Of a stretch of DNA of 64,000 nucleotides, positions 1 to 10,420 are shown piece after piece. This DNA comes from Meconema thalassinum (taxonomy: Eukaryota; Arthropoda; Insecta; Orthoptera; Tettigoniidae). Each line of letters starts with the position of its first letter. Within the stretch, counting starts at the first letter, position 1. Both the position numbers and the translations under genes were made by a program. Location of the stretch: contig OX336391.1 in the NCBI GenBank assembly GCA_946902985.2, forward strand, positions 300,024,775-300,088,774, written 5' to 3'. The notes below the pieces were generated by a model. That model worked only from the letters and a program-made list of their open reading frames with translations, did no database searches and had not been told where the DNA came from.

Positions 1-639
1 AACAGTTAAACTCCAGTCAAATCAGAAGGCTATCATGCTTATTAAATTCAATATATTCTATTCAATTAACTCAGTATACTCCAATTTCCAATCAAGAACC
101 ATAATACAAGTAAATTCAGTAGATTCTTTAATTTAAATTTATTATTATTATTATTATTATCTTTAGTATTTTATATTTTTTTTGCACTTGTTGTTTTTAT
201 ATATTAAATTCATTTTAAATTCAAATATTTGACTGGTTTCCTTTAGTAGCTAGAAATTACTATAAGGCAACACCATACTCCTGAACTAATTATCGTAAGG
301 TTAGATTACGTAAGTTTCACTACGGCTGGAGATAGGAATTTCGATGCTCTACCTCTGTTTAACCGAGGTTTAATATATTATATTGATCATGATATGTAAA
401 TGATCTGGCGCCCTGGCAATACATATGATACTACACATTATGTACTTTTTTTTAGTGAAGCTGACAACAATACAGATACACTATTAGATTAATACACAAT
501 TAAATGTTTCTTTTTGATCACCCAAAAGTGGGCGACTATTTAAATAATAACCTTTTTTATTAACATTTTTCTTATAACATTAACCATATTAATAACGCCT
601 TTCTTATTAGCAAGATTCAGTGCTCACAAAACCATTACA
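1..639 (+). repeat. Element A 5' LTR, 3' portion only
   Basis: Matches 7837-8475 base for base as far as I can see, including the (ATT)n tract near 141-160. It ends in CCATTACA, the inverted partner of the TGTGATGG that starts the 3' LTR. The window opens at about LTR position 894 of 1532. Confidence 0.95.
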
Positions 640-823
640 AATGGCCCCCAACTATGTGGCACGAAAACCTAACGATATTTACGGAAGGAGTGAGTGTTAA
701 TTCAGTGCAAATTGTCAGTGATTTTGGGGGAAAGTGAAGTGAATTAGTGTATTATTAGTGATTGATTTTGGGGGAAAGTGAGGTGAATTTTGGAACGGTA
801 AACTTTATACGGTGTACTTCGAG
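640..823 (+). other. Leader of element A with a 26-bp direct repeat
   Basis: Noncoding leader between the LTR and gag. A 26-bp segment at 720-745 recurs at 764-789 with one mismatch; its core is GATTTTGGGGGAAAGTGA. It might belong to the packaging or translation leader; no function is shown. Confidence 0.6.
642..659 (+). other. Candidate primer-binding site of element A
   Basis: TGGCCCCCAACTATGTGG lies two bases after the LTR. It resembles lysine-tRNA primer sites (TGGCGCCCAACGTGGGGC) with a mismatch and an offset. Element B has a comparable site at the same place. The tRNA assignment is inference. Confidence 0.5.
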
Positions 824-2746
824 ATGGCGGATGAGGAACAAAGGAAATTGAGGAGTAGGGGTAAAGGCGAGAAAGCTAATTATACGAAAGTTGATAGTGG
901 TACTGAGGCTGAGAGTGTAGAGGATTATACCAAGATGTCGGAGATAAATCTTGAGAGTAATCCTGAGGATAATCCCGAGGTTAACCCTGAGACGAATATA
1001 GAGGTACATCCTGAAATAAATCCTGAGACTAGTGGAGGGGAGGAGAAACAAAAGCCTTTGGATATTTCGGAAAACAAATTAGATGAGATCATGGGAATGT
1101 TTCTGGAGATGAATAGGCAAAATCGGGAGATGAGTAGGGAGATAAGCAAGGCGATAGACAAGAAGCTAGAAGATAGCAATAAAAATAATCAGGAGATGAG
1201 TAGGGAGATGAGAGAGGAAATAAGTAGGCAAAATCAGGAGATGAGTAGGGAGATAAGAGAAGCGATATGTAAAGATAATAAAGAAATTAATCAGAAACTA
1301 GATAATATGGTCAAGGAGAATGAGGAATTAAATAGAAAGTATGGGACGCTGCAGGAGAGTATTCAGGGAGCAAAACAGGAGATCAGATGTGAAATTAAGG
1401 AGGTGTTAGAAGAAAAGGCTAAAAATATTATAGAGGAAGTAGATCTGAAATTAGTAGAAGTGGAAGGGAAAATTCAGGAAAAGTTAGTCAATCAAAGAGA
1501 GAATCTTCAGAAAATAGTACAGATGGAAACTAGACAAGTAAGAACAGAATTGGGAGGAGAGATAAAGAAAGTGCAGTCAGAATTTCATAAGAAAGTAGAG
1601 GATAGTCACCTGACAAATGAAGAAAATTATCAGGAGATTCAGGAAAAACAGAAGATATTAAGAAATGAATTGATAGAAAAAGAGAATAATTTGAAAGAAA
1701 GAGTGGAAATGGTAGAAAAAGTGGCGGATAAAAAGATAGCAGAAATTGAGACTAAGTTAAGAAAGCAATTAAGGCAGGAGGGAATACAGGGTAGAGTTAT
1801 TGTATCAGGAGGTGGAATGAAGGAAACTGAACTAGTTAAGTTCTCTAACGAGCAGGGATGTCCTATGGAATTCATAACTATAGTTGAAAATAAATTCAAG
1901 GAAAGGCTACTAGAAGGACAGATAGAGTGGAATATGGTAGTGGAAATATTAGATCAGGCTTTTGTGGGGGAAACAAAAAGCTGGTTTTCTGTCTATAAAA
2001 ACACTTTAGTGGACTTTAATGATTTTAAAAATAAATTTTGTGAAAAATATTGGAATGATGAAATACAGGCCCAGAAAAGGGAAAGTATTATTTGTGGGAT
2101 ATATCCGCCTGAAAGTACTTGCAATATGACTGAATATTTTTTGAATAAGGTTATCATCTGCAAATATCTAGATGGCATGACACAAGACAGCGATATAGTC
2201 AGGCAAATGATAAAGCATTTCCCATTCCGAATAAGAGAGGCTGCATGCATGCAACGCACTTCGACTATCACAGAGTTAGAAAGATTATTAGGGAGATTTG
2301 ATGCTCTAGAGAATAGTGTTGGTGAAACACCGGCAGGACAGCAGAATAGTCGATATATGAATGAGATTAGGAATCAAAATAATAATGGCAGGCAACAACA
2401 CCAGAATTTTCAAGGCAACAATAGGGGGCGTAATTTTGAAAATTCATATGCTCAAAATAACAGGGGGCAATTTCAAGGTAGAGATGGTTATCAGAATAAC
2501 CGTGGCCAGTATCATGGCAATAGGAGAAACCATGATAATAATGGTAATCAGGATAATAATGCAGGTCCTAACAATGGGCAGCGTTATTACAATCAAAGAA
2601 ATAATGCAGGAAATTCGGGGAGGCAGAGAGAAGAAAATCAAGGTAATGGCAGCAACCCTCGTCAGAACCACAACAAAAATAACGGGGAGACACAAAACCA
2701 AGATAATGGTACCGATACTTTAAATGTGAACCAGACTGTGACGTAA
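824..2746 (+). CDS. gag: Gag polyprotein of element A
   Basis: Structural protein of the retrotransposon particle, about 640 residues. I take the ATG at 824 (MADEEQRKLRSRG) because element B gag begins the same way; upstream in-frame codons lack ATG. Residues about 75-320 are rich in E, K, N and Q with repeated NQEMSRE-type segments and should form a long coiled coil. Residues about 330-505 resemble a retrotransposon capsid region (FVGETKSWFSVYKNTL, then FCEKYWNDE). The last 130 residues are dominated by N, G, R and Q with RGQ/GRN repeats. I see no CCHC zinc knuckle, so this tail may replace it in RNA binding. The frame is intact and overlaps pol through a -1 frameshift site at 2719. Confidence 0.9.
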   Translation: MADEEQRKLRSRGKGEKANYTKVDSGTEAESVEDYTKMSEINLESNPEDNPEVNPETNIEVHPEINPETSGGEEKQKPLDISENKLDEIMGMFLEMNRQNREMSREISKAIDKKLEDSNKNNQEMSREMREEISRQNQEMSREIREAICKDNKEINQKLDNMVKENEELNRKYGTLQESIQGAKQEIRCEIKEVLEEKAKNIIEEVDLKLVEVEGKIQEKLVNQRENLQKIVQMETRQVRTELGGEIKKVQSEFHKKVEDSHLTNEENYQEIQEKQKILRNELIEKENNLKERVEMVEKVADKKIAEIETKLRKQLRQEGIQGRVIVSGGGMKETELVKFSNEQGCPMEFITIVENKFKERLLEGQIEWNMVVEILDQAFVGETKSWFSVYKNTLVDFNDFKNKFCEKYWNDEIQAQKRESIICGIYPPESTCNMTEYFLNKVIICKYLDGMTQDSDIVRQMIKHFPFRIREAACMQRTSTITELERLLGRFDALENSVGETPAGQQNSRYMNEIRNQNNNGRQQHQNFQGNNRGRNFENSYAQNNRGQFQGRDGYQNNRGQYHGNRRNHDNNGNQDNNAGPNNGQRYYNQRNNAGNSGRQREENQGNGSNPRQNHNKNNGETQNQDNGTDTLNVNQTVT

Positions 2747-4353
2747 GGTCAAGTTGTCAGTCTGAGTCTTTTCCAGCTTACACCATTTTGAGCGAACCGT
2801 ATGACCTAAATATCCGTAATGATTTATTAAGTGAATTTATGGAGGTATCTAAAGAACCTACCGTTATAAATTTTAACTCAGTGTTAAAATTACAAGTGTT
2901 AGGGGCGTGTATCGATACACTTTTTGACAGTGGCTGTCAGGTTTCTTGCATCAGTGCAGCATTTTATAATAATAGGAAGGAAAATGGTATTAAAATTGAG
3001 GAAATTCCAATTAGAACTACTTTCGTGTTAACTGCGGTGGGCAAGAAATCTCACATAATTTCTAAACAAGTGGTTGTAGAAATTTTAATAGGAGGTAAGA
3101 TTGGAACTCATGTTTGTTTAGTGATTCCAAATCTTGTTTACTCACTGATTATGGGTTCGGACTGGATGTCGCAACATTCTGCACAGTTATGCTATAAGGA
3201 GGGTAATGTTAAATTCAGATGGATGAATGAAAATGTGATCATGTCATTTAATAATTCGAGTAAGTTTTATGGTGGTTCTAAGAATATATGTACTCTTGAG
3301 GAGATATTAACGACTAAAGGAGTCGATATTTGCAGTAAGGTTAGTGGTGAGATTGTCGGGGTATCTATTGAAAAGGAACCTCATTTTTTACATTTTTTAG
3401 GCAGTATGATGACGAAGGATTCTCTAGAGGATACCTTGCGTAAAGCTGCATTACAGAGTGAGTTAGAGAGTAATCAAATGGATGAATTGTTGGAGGTGTC
3501 GATAGAGAATAAGTATATATTTGAGGACCGTATTGGATTAGCTAATTGCTACGAACATTCATTAAATGTACTTGATCGCAGTATTTTTGTAGGTCATCGC
3601 TACCCCGTGCCTTACAAATTCCAGGAAGCTGTGAGAAGGCAGATTGAAAGCATGTTGCAGGATAAAATTATAGAACCCTCGATTAGCCCATATATTAATT
3701 CATTAATTGTTGTTCCCAAGTCTGACGGAAAAGTAAGACTTTGTTTAGATGCACGAAATTTGAACAACCATATATCTGTGGATCAGCTTAGATCTCAATC
3801 AATTGAGGAATTAGTTCAGGGATTTCCAGGTAAACAATGGTTTACATGTGTTGACTTAAGTTCAAGTTTTTGGCAAGTTTCGCTAAAAAAGGAAGATAGG
3901 CCTTTAACCGCTTTTTCCTTTCAAAATCATCTGTATCAATTCTGTCGAGTAGCTTTTGGCCTGAAGAGTAGTTCTGCAGCACTGATTAGAGCTCTAGGGA
4001 TCGCTTTAGGAAGCGACATGGACAAATTTGTAACTATATATATAGACGATTTGGTGATTAGTTCAGAAACGTTCAGTGAGCACTTAATGCACCTGGACCG
4101 GGTTTTTAAGAAATTAGCGAGAGCTGGTTTCACTCTCAAACTCAGTAAGTCATCTTTTTGTCGTAAGGAAATTACTTTTCTTGGTCATACGGTGTCTGCG
4201 GAAGGTGTGAAGCCTGAGGAAAGCAGGGTAGGTAAGATTTTAGATGCTAAATCACCTAGGAATGTGAAAGAACTGAAAACATATCTGGGCATGTGCAATT
4301 ATTTTCGTCGATGTATTATGAGGTATGCCTGTATGGTGGAACCATTCCGTTAG
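2707..4353 (+). pseudogene. pol: Element A pol, part 1: protease and reverse transcriptase, ends at a premature TAG
   Basis: Read by -1 frameshift from gag. The aspartic protease motif is FDSG near 2926-2937, with a later MGSDW typical of gypsy proteases near 3151. The RT follows: VRLCLDARNLN (about 3731), CVDLSSSFWQVS (about 3848), FGLKSSSAALIRAL (about 3956) and the catalytic YIDD at 4039-4050. FLGHTVSAEGV (about 4180) and YLGMCNYFRR (about 4283) mark the passage toward RNase H. The frame stops at TAG 4351-4353 where element B has a glutamate codon, so a nonsense change is likely. The same frame continues directly after it. Confidence 0.9.
2719..2764 (+). promoter_or_regulatory. -1 ribosomal frameshift signal, gag to pol (element A)
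   Basis: In the gag frame the heptamer is T TTA AAT (2719-2725). After a 6-nt spacer, CAGACTG (2732-2738) can pair with CAGTCTG (2758-2764) around a 19-nt loop. The pol frame is open from 2707 and gag stops at 2744-2746. The same architecture recurs in element B at 15352-15397. The fold is by eye. Confidence 0.8.
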
Positions 4354-5103
4354 TTATTAAAATCAGGTAATAAATGGTGTTGGACAGAAATGCACGAGGG
4401 AGCATTTAAGGCTCTCAAAATTGGATTTGAGAAGGCCGTAGTGTTAAAGTACCCTTTAAAGGACAGACCATATGTGCTGATGACTGATGCATCCCACATT
4501 GGCATTTCCGGTGTACTATGCCAGAAAGATGAGGAGGGCAATTTGAGGATTGTGTCCCTGGCCTCACGTGGTCTTTCTGCCGCTGAAAAGCGCTACACTA
4601 TAACGGAGTTGGAATTACTAGGCATTGTGTACAGCCTAAGTAAATTCAGAATGTATGTCCTTGGCGGGAAATTTGAAATCTTCACAGATCACAACGCCCT
4701 AGCATTTATTAACACATGTAAACTGAGTAGTAACCGCGTTAGCAGATGGATTCTTGCTCTGCAGGAATATGATTTCGACATACATCATATTAAAGGTAAG
4801 GATAACATTTTGGCAGACATGTTATCTAGAGACGTCAATTTAAATCACAGTGAGTCAGTTGTTAAGGCGAACCAAGGGGTGTTGATATGCGCGTGCTTGG
4901 ATCCTACCAATAAAGAATCTTTAAAGGTGTTAAGAAATCTGTTGGTAAGTCAGAGAGAAGATAAGATATTAAAAGAACCTTTGTCATTGTTAGAAGGAAG
5001 TGATTTAGCGTGTGTGGAATCTGGGAGATTCATATACAAAATGTTGGACGGATTTTGTAGCACGGAAATGTGGGGAAGAAAAATGGGCTATTTGTGTGCC
5101 TAA
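4354..5103 (+). pseudogene. pol: Element A pol, part 2: RNase H and linker
   Basis: Same frame as part 1, downstream of the nonsense codon. RNase H residues are visible in LMTDASHIGISG (about 4479), ITELELLGIV (about 4601) and TDHNAL (about 4684), giving the expected D, E, D. The connection HHIKGKDNILADMLSRD is the usual gypsy segment after RNase H. Homology to element B continues to about 5052, then the frame drifts after the T run at 5053-5056 and stops at 5101-5103. An extra T explains the shift and could be a mutation or a homopolymer sequencing error. Confidence 0.85.
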
Positions 5104-5875
5104 ATCTTTAACGGAGGAACTTACTTGGTTTATCCATAAGGAATTAGGGCATTTTGGAGCCAATAAAGTGCTCTATGAACTCCAACAAAACTTCATTTGG
5201 TGTAGAATGGGGAGAGAAATTAGGACTATTCTTGCAAAGTGTGACCTCTGTCAGAAATCTAAATTTCCAAATAGATATTTAACGGGCGAAATGCAGGCCG
5301 TTCTCACAAGTAAACCCGGAGAGTTACTATGTGCGGACCTATTTGGGCCTATAGTGAAAGGTCAATTTGGCTATGAATACATTTTTGTAATAGTTGACTC
5401 ATTCAGTAAATATGTCAAACTATATGCTTTAAGGAAGGCCACCGGGAAAGCTTGTAGCAAATTGATCATAGAGAAATATATACCTGAGTTCGGTCTTCCA
5501 CTCAAAATATTAACTGATAGCGGCCCGCAATTCACATCAAAACACTGGAAAACCAAGATGCGTGAAGCCGGGATATCACATGTCCATTCATCAGTTCGCT
5601 ATCCACAAGGGAATATTTGTGAACGAAATATGAAGGAACTTGGTCGCTTGTTACGAGCTCTCATGTATGACAAACACTCTTCTTGGGTATCGCAACTTAG
5701 CAGAGTTGAAACTTGGTTGAATGCTGTCCAACACGAAAGCACGAAAATGACGCCGCATGAAGTGCATTTTGGCAGTAAGCCACAAAATGAGTTAGCAAGA
5801 ATATTGGGATTAACAGTGGGAAAAGAACCAGGATTGGATGTCATTATCCAGATGGCAAAAAAAGAATTTAGGTAA
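5012..5875 (+). pseudogene. pol: Element A pol, part 3: integrase zinc and catalytic domains
   Basis: The integrase inserts element cDNA into the genome. Real homology begins near 5057 in this frame; the first 15 codons are out of frame with the ancestral protein. An HHCC zinc domain is visible (HKELGH, then CDLCQ at about 5242). The catalytic core has CADLFGP with D at 5336, LTDSGPQF with D at 5516, and ICERNMKELG with E at 5621, about 34 residues after the second D. The frame ends at 5873-5875 after an A7 run (5857-5863), where the C-terminal domain continues in another frame. Confidence 0.88.
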
Positions 5876-6128
5876 AGCAGCTGAACGCAGAATTCGCCAA
5901 CAAAAAGGTAAAAAGCTGGATCAATTTGAGGTCGGTGACAAAGTCTTGTTGCGTGTTCCAAGGCAATCCAGTATTCTTCAGAAAGTTATAATGAAGTTCT
6001 TCCTTATTTTTGAAGGCCCCTATACTGTGCAGAAGAGGATAGGTAAATCCGCATATGTCCTAGAAGACGCAGGAAAACGATTATATGGCACTTATAATGT
6101 GAGATCCTTAAGGAAATATGTGTCATGA
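5838..6128 (+). pseudogene. pol: Element A pol, part 4: integrase C-terminal domain
   Basis: Continues the integrase after the frameshift at the A7 run. VGDKVLLRVPRQS (about 5930), then FEGPYTVQKRIGKSAYVLED, is the GPY/F-type C-terminal module of Ty3/gypsy integrases. It ends with YGTYNVRSLRKYVS and a stop at 6126-6128. Element B has the same ending in a different frame, so this is probably the natural end of pol. Codons before about 5863 in this frame are not part of the ancestral protein. Confidence 0.83.
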
Positions 6129-6943
6129 GTAATAGAAGTGAAGTTGATGGTAAGTAAGGAAAGTCGCTGAATAATAAGTGAATGATTGTGGTCTGAACGA
6201 GCAGGTAATGGCGAGGGTTTGCATCAACCTATGATATTGTGTGTCTTGAAGAGCACAGAGGAAATATAAAACGTATTTTGCCGGCTATAAGCTTGTGTAT
6301 TTGAGTGTGATATATATACATATGTGGGGTAAGTTAGCGCACTGCATTTGCACTGAACGATGTTGCCTTAGGTAATATAAGCTAATAAAGTTTCATTTTT
6401 TCTATAATATGCCTGTGTTACTAGATACATATAATTCCTGAGAGACTGGAGTAGATCTGGTTATTCGCATCACATACCAAGTGTTGTGAAGTGATAAAGT
6501 GAATTAATCAGTTGGCAGTCCCACCAACTAGCCATAGTGTATTCAGTTCGACACCAGGCTGAAAATTGCATTCTACGTCCTCAAGATATAAAGCAAAGGT
6601 GTATGCCACCCAAATATACATAAGTGCAACGATGACTTATGTCCAAAACAAGAATATAAAAGTGAAGGGTATTTTGATGTACATTGTTTACAGGTCGCTT
6701 TAATTATGTAAAGAAGAAAGAAAAAGACATTATGAACAGTGAAAGACTGAAATTTAAAATATATATATATATATTAAACTTGAAGGGTATATGTTTTGTA
6801 TGTTGGTAATTGCTTTGAAGAGTATAATATTGTCGATGTTGGTAATTTCTTTGTAGGGTATAATATTTCATATTTGTACAAGTGTTGAAGAGAAGTATGG
6901 TGATATGATTGTTGACATATACCATAATTCTCTGGGGCGAATA
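6129..6943 (+). other. 3' noncoding region of element A with polypurine-like tract
   Basis: No open frame of note and no envelope-like sequence. There is an (AT)n patch near 6760-6775. The tract TCTGGGGCGAATA directly precedes the LTR start at 6944. Element B has a matching GGGCGAA just before its 3' LTR, so this is probably the plus-strand priming site. Confidence 0.7.
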
Positions 6944-8475
6944 TGTGATGGTCCCAATTTGAGACCAGAACGAAATAATTTTATATATTTTATTATTAAT
7001 ATTATTATTATTATTATTATTATTATCAATATTTTTTAAGTTTACATTTTACCTTTTATTAGTTATTATGTTAACTAATATATTTATATCTATTATTATG
7101 CGGTAATGTAGAATATTATGGCAATTGAAAGGATTTGGAGCGATACACATTATACTTGAAATAAGTTTGACGCTTGACTGAATATTATTTCTGAAGAAAA
7201 TTCGAACAAGAGAAGAAAGAGGGTTGTTCACAGAAGGCGGCTTCTTGGAAATGACATAAATAGACACTTATGTCTGTCACATCAAGTATTCTACCAATAT
7301 ACACATCATACTAAGAAAAGATTCTAAGAAGACTTACCACTAACAATGCTGGGCCGATGAATGAGTCCTTTGCAACTTTATACTAAAGGTGGGCTAGACC
7401 TCCCGAGAAATGCTACAAAGAAGTATTGTCATTGTTGATATGTGAAAGGCGAGCTTATATCGCCTAGCGACTTCTGAAGAGGGGTCATACACGTGCTTTA
7501 CCTGGGAACGTTATATATATGACGGCCGCCCAAATGGATTATTATTATTGAATTGCTGGAGGAGAGGGAAGGATGCTGAGTGGAGCAGAAGAACTTGCAG
7601 CGAGAGGGAGTCTATAACGCAGTTCTAAACTAGACAGTTGACTATTAAGCATGTGAATTTGATAAGACATTCTGTCTCATCAAACTGTGACATGGTTGTG
7701 TACGAGGCTATTGTCACAGGGATGATTTTTGGAATTTATTCCGTCATCCACATATAAATTAATTACTTCGAGGAACATCAGGAACTCTCTACGCAACAAT
7801 CCAACTACAAAGATCTTCAATGCGGTGAGCGATGTAAACAGTTAAACTCCAGTCAAATCAGAAGGCTATCATGCTTATTAAATTCAATATATTCTATTCA
7901 ATTAACTCAGTATACTCCAATTTCCAATCAAGAACCATAATACAAGTAAATTCAGTAGATTCTTTAATTTAAATTTATTATTATTATTATTATTATCTTT
8001 AGTATTTTATATTTTTTTTGCACTTGTTGTTTTTATATATTAAATTCATTTTAAATTCAAATATTTGACTGGTTTCCTTTAGTAGCTAGAAATTACTATA
8101 AGGCAACACCATACTCCTGAACTAATTATCGTAAGGTTAGATTACGTAAGTTTCACTACGGCTGGAGATAGGAATTTCGATGCTCTACCTCTGTTTAACC
8201 GAGGTTTAATATATTATATTGATCATGATATGTAAATGATCTGGCGCCCTGGCAATACATATGATACTACACATTATGTACTTTTTTTTAGTGAAGCTGA
8301 CAACAATACAGATACACTATTAGATTAATACACAATTAAATGTTTCTTTTTGATCACCCAAAAGTGGGCGACTATTTAAATAATAACCTTTTTTATTAAC
8401 ATTTTTCTTATAACATTAACCATATTAATAACGCCTTTCTTATTAGCAAGATTCAGTGCTCACAAAACCATTACA
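6944..8475 (+). repeat. Element A 3' LTR, 1532 bp
   Basis: The start is set by TGTGATGG following the purine tract, and the end by CCATTACA; these are inverted with one mismatch. It contains (ATT)n near 7000-7026 and near 7976-7995. It shares short stretches with the element B LTR, for example TTAGTAGCTAGAAAT (TTAGTAGTTAGAAAT in B), which supports common ancestry. Confidence 0.9.
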
Positions 8476-9355
8476 GTGCGTGCAGATAAAGGCGAATGTA
8501 ATGTCTACACAGTTGATCTTCAGCAGGTTAAACTAGCACCAGCATTGAAGGCTTCTGCCTTATACTACAAAACCAAATTGTGTTGCCATAATCACACTTT
8601 TTTTTAAACTATGTACAAAACATGTCTGTTGTTACTGGTGGAATGAAACAGAAGGAGAAGTAAAGGCTACAAATTTTACGTCTTGTGCTGTAGATTTTCT
8701 TGAAGGTGAAATAGCAGCGTGGCCACAAGAAAAGCCAAACCACATCATACTTTGGTCTGACGGATGTGTTTACCAAAATAAGAACAAAACTCGGGCAAAT
8801 GCATTGTTACATCTGGCTATCAAGACAAACTTTCTGATAGAACAGAAATATCTCGAGAAAGGACACACACAGATGGAGGCAGACTCTGTACATGCTGCAA
8901 TAGAACGCAGGCTAAAGAACAGGGAAATACATCACCCTCATGATTACCTAGCAGTGACACGTGAAGCAAGAAATAAGCCTTTTCCATATATTGCCAAATG
9001 CATTACACATGACTTCTTTAGAGACTTTGACGTTCCTGAAGGGGAGGCTTATTCTTCAATCAGACCTGGAAATTTCAAGAATGATCCGACTGTGAATAAT
9101 GTCGTCCAGTATACTTATAAGCCAGAAGGAATCTTTTATAAACTGCAGTTCTCATCTATCATGCAAATGGTGCCTCAAAGGAGGAAGGTGGCTTTGAAGG
9201 ACATTCAATATAAAAGATTGTACAGTAACCAGCTCAAACTATCCCATATCAAGTGGCAGCACCTGCAAGAACTTAAGCGTGTTCTTCCACAACATGTGCA
9301 CCAATTCTATGATGACCTTCCCCACCATGGAAAGAAGTCTGGTGTGAAAAACTGA
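8476..9355 (+). pseudogene. Relic of an uncharacterised multi-copy, transposase-like protein, interrupted by element A
   Basis: Coding similarity starts directly at the first base after the LTR, so the element landed inside this frame. Reading runs to a frameshift at the T8 run (8598-8605), then resumes at about 8609 and stays open to the stop at 9355. Visible motifs are WSDGCVYQNKN (about 8755) and EKGHTQMEADSVH (about 8856). I recall similar proteins as repeated, unnamed families in invertebrate genomes; the conserved D, N and H residues fit an RNase H-like nuclease, but that is inference. The last 183 codons read MLHLAIKT... to ...GKKSGVKN. The part upstream of the LTR would lie left of the window. 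Confidence 0.6.
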
Positions 9356-9963
9356 AGTGTATCTTTGATATTTCAAATTTTGTATGCTATTACAAACGAA
9401 AAACGAATGTTGGAGTTAGATTAATATAATGCTTTAATTTAATGAAACACTTATGTCAGATGAATTTATTAAACCTTGATCTGTATTTGTTGCAGCAAAC
9501 TCGTATGTCAAATGCAACAACCTTGTAAGTCAATATTTCAGCAGTTTCTTGATACTGCAAACTCGTATGTCAATTTATAATTTAAGTACTGGTTGAAATT
9601 ATTTGGATACATTATCCGATAATTATTTGTGTCAATAAAAACTAATAATGCAGCAATTCCTTTACACCGAGTTGATTCTAAAGATTCTAGAACGTTTTTG
9701 TGCTCTCCTGTAAAACTGATATTTTTGACATACGAGGTTGCTGTTCAACACCATCGATATGTTCTATGTTGAAATGAAAACTAACGCAATGATTGCAAAA
9801 ATCACCCTTTGGGAAAAGGAACTAAAAAACAACAACTATATTTTGCTTTGCGATTTGCTTTTTTTTTTTTTTTTTTTGTCATATCTCACGCCTGCCGGAT
9901 ACCAGACAATTAAAAGTATTATTTAATTATTTTTTCAAAAGTAAAACAAAGAACTCTTGGTTT
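9356..9963. other. AT-rich noncoding stretch with a repeated 11-mer
   Basis: No supported gene. GCAAACTCGTATGTCA occurs at 9495-9510 and 9557-9572, and the inverted core TGACATACGAG at 9726-9736. A T run of about 19 lies near 9859-9877. Otherwise I see nothing. Confidence 0.5.
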
Positions 9964-10179
9964 ATGGAAATTCAAAATGATCTGGATGAACTCGGCTTGA
10001 CAATGTCCCAAATTGCTAACAAAGATGAGAAAAATATCTTGAAAAACAAGAACATCCGACTTCCCTTAAAAACCTTTACCCGCAAAACTTACACCATAAG
10101 CGATGCAGACAGAGCGGCAAGGTCGACTAGAATGAAAATGTTTTGGGAAAAGAAGAAAAATAAGAAGCTGAATCTTTAA
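9964..10179 (+). CDS. Short unidentified frame, 71 codons
   Basis: Opens with ATG and reads to a stop, with a basic C-terminal end (MKMFWEKKKNKKLNL). I do not recognise the protein. It lies between the relic ending at 9355 and a hAT-like terminus ending at 10420, so it may be a leftover of one of those elements rather than a gene. No signal peptide or membrane segment is seen. Chance is a fair alternative. Confidence 0.25.
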   Translation: MEIQNDLDELGLTMSQIANKDEKNILKNKNIRLPLKTFTRKTYTISDADRAARSTRMKMFWEKKKNKKLNL

Positions 10180-10329
10180 TATTGTTTTTGAGATATGTAT
10201 ATACTTGTTTTGGTTAAGTGCTCCAATTAGGGCGTAACATATGTAAATAAATAAATAAATATATTTCCTTGTAAAATTAAAAAGGTTAAACCATACTAAC
10301 TAAATACCTTTTACATTTTTAATAACCAT

Positions 10330-10420
10330 TATTACTACCTAAGAAAGGTTATTAGGGGGTACGCAGGATGTTTAATTTTTTTTAAGGGGTACGATTGTTG
10401 AAAAAGGTTGTGGACCCCTG
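10330..10420 (+). repeat. hAT-like right terminus
   Basis: The sequence ends GGTTGTGGACCCCTG at 10420, resembling hAT ends of the CAGNGG...CCNCTG type, with a GGGGTACG subterminal motif also seen at 54335. The partner left end is not in the window. The following 8 bp (TCATAGAG) would be the target duplication. Confidence 0.45.

Larger units (their letters stand above)
1..8475 (+). mobile_element. Element A: Ty3/gypsy LTR retrotransposon, 5' end cut by window
   Basis: Order is partial 5' LTR, primer-binding-like site, leader, gag, protease, RT, RNase H, integrase, 3' noncoding, 3' LTR, which is the Ty3/gypsy order. No envelope frame is visible. The visible 5' LTR reads identical to the last 639 bp of the 3' LTR, which implies a young insertion. 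Pol nevertheless has a TAG at 4351 and frameshifts in a T run at 5053-5056 and an A run at 5857-5863. The right flank (8476 on) is in-frame coding sequence of an older relic. The left target duplication lies outside the window. A clade such as Osvaldo is possible from the long LTRs and lysine-like primer site, but I cannot confirm it. Confidence 0.93.

Noticed and set aside
2361..2723. 120-codon plus-strand frame inside gag
   Set aside because: Shadow of the repetitive N/G/R-rich gag tail in another frame.
7000..7026. (ATT)n tracts as CRISPR-like or regulatory arrays
   Set aside because: Simple microsatellites within LTRs; no spacer structure anywhere in the window, and the genome looks eukaryotic.
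9738..9926. 62-codon frame crossing a long T run
   Set aside because: Poly-phenylalanine from a homopolymer, no gene support.
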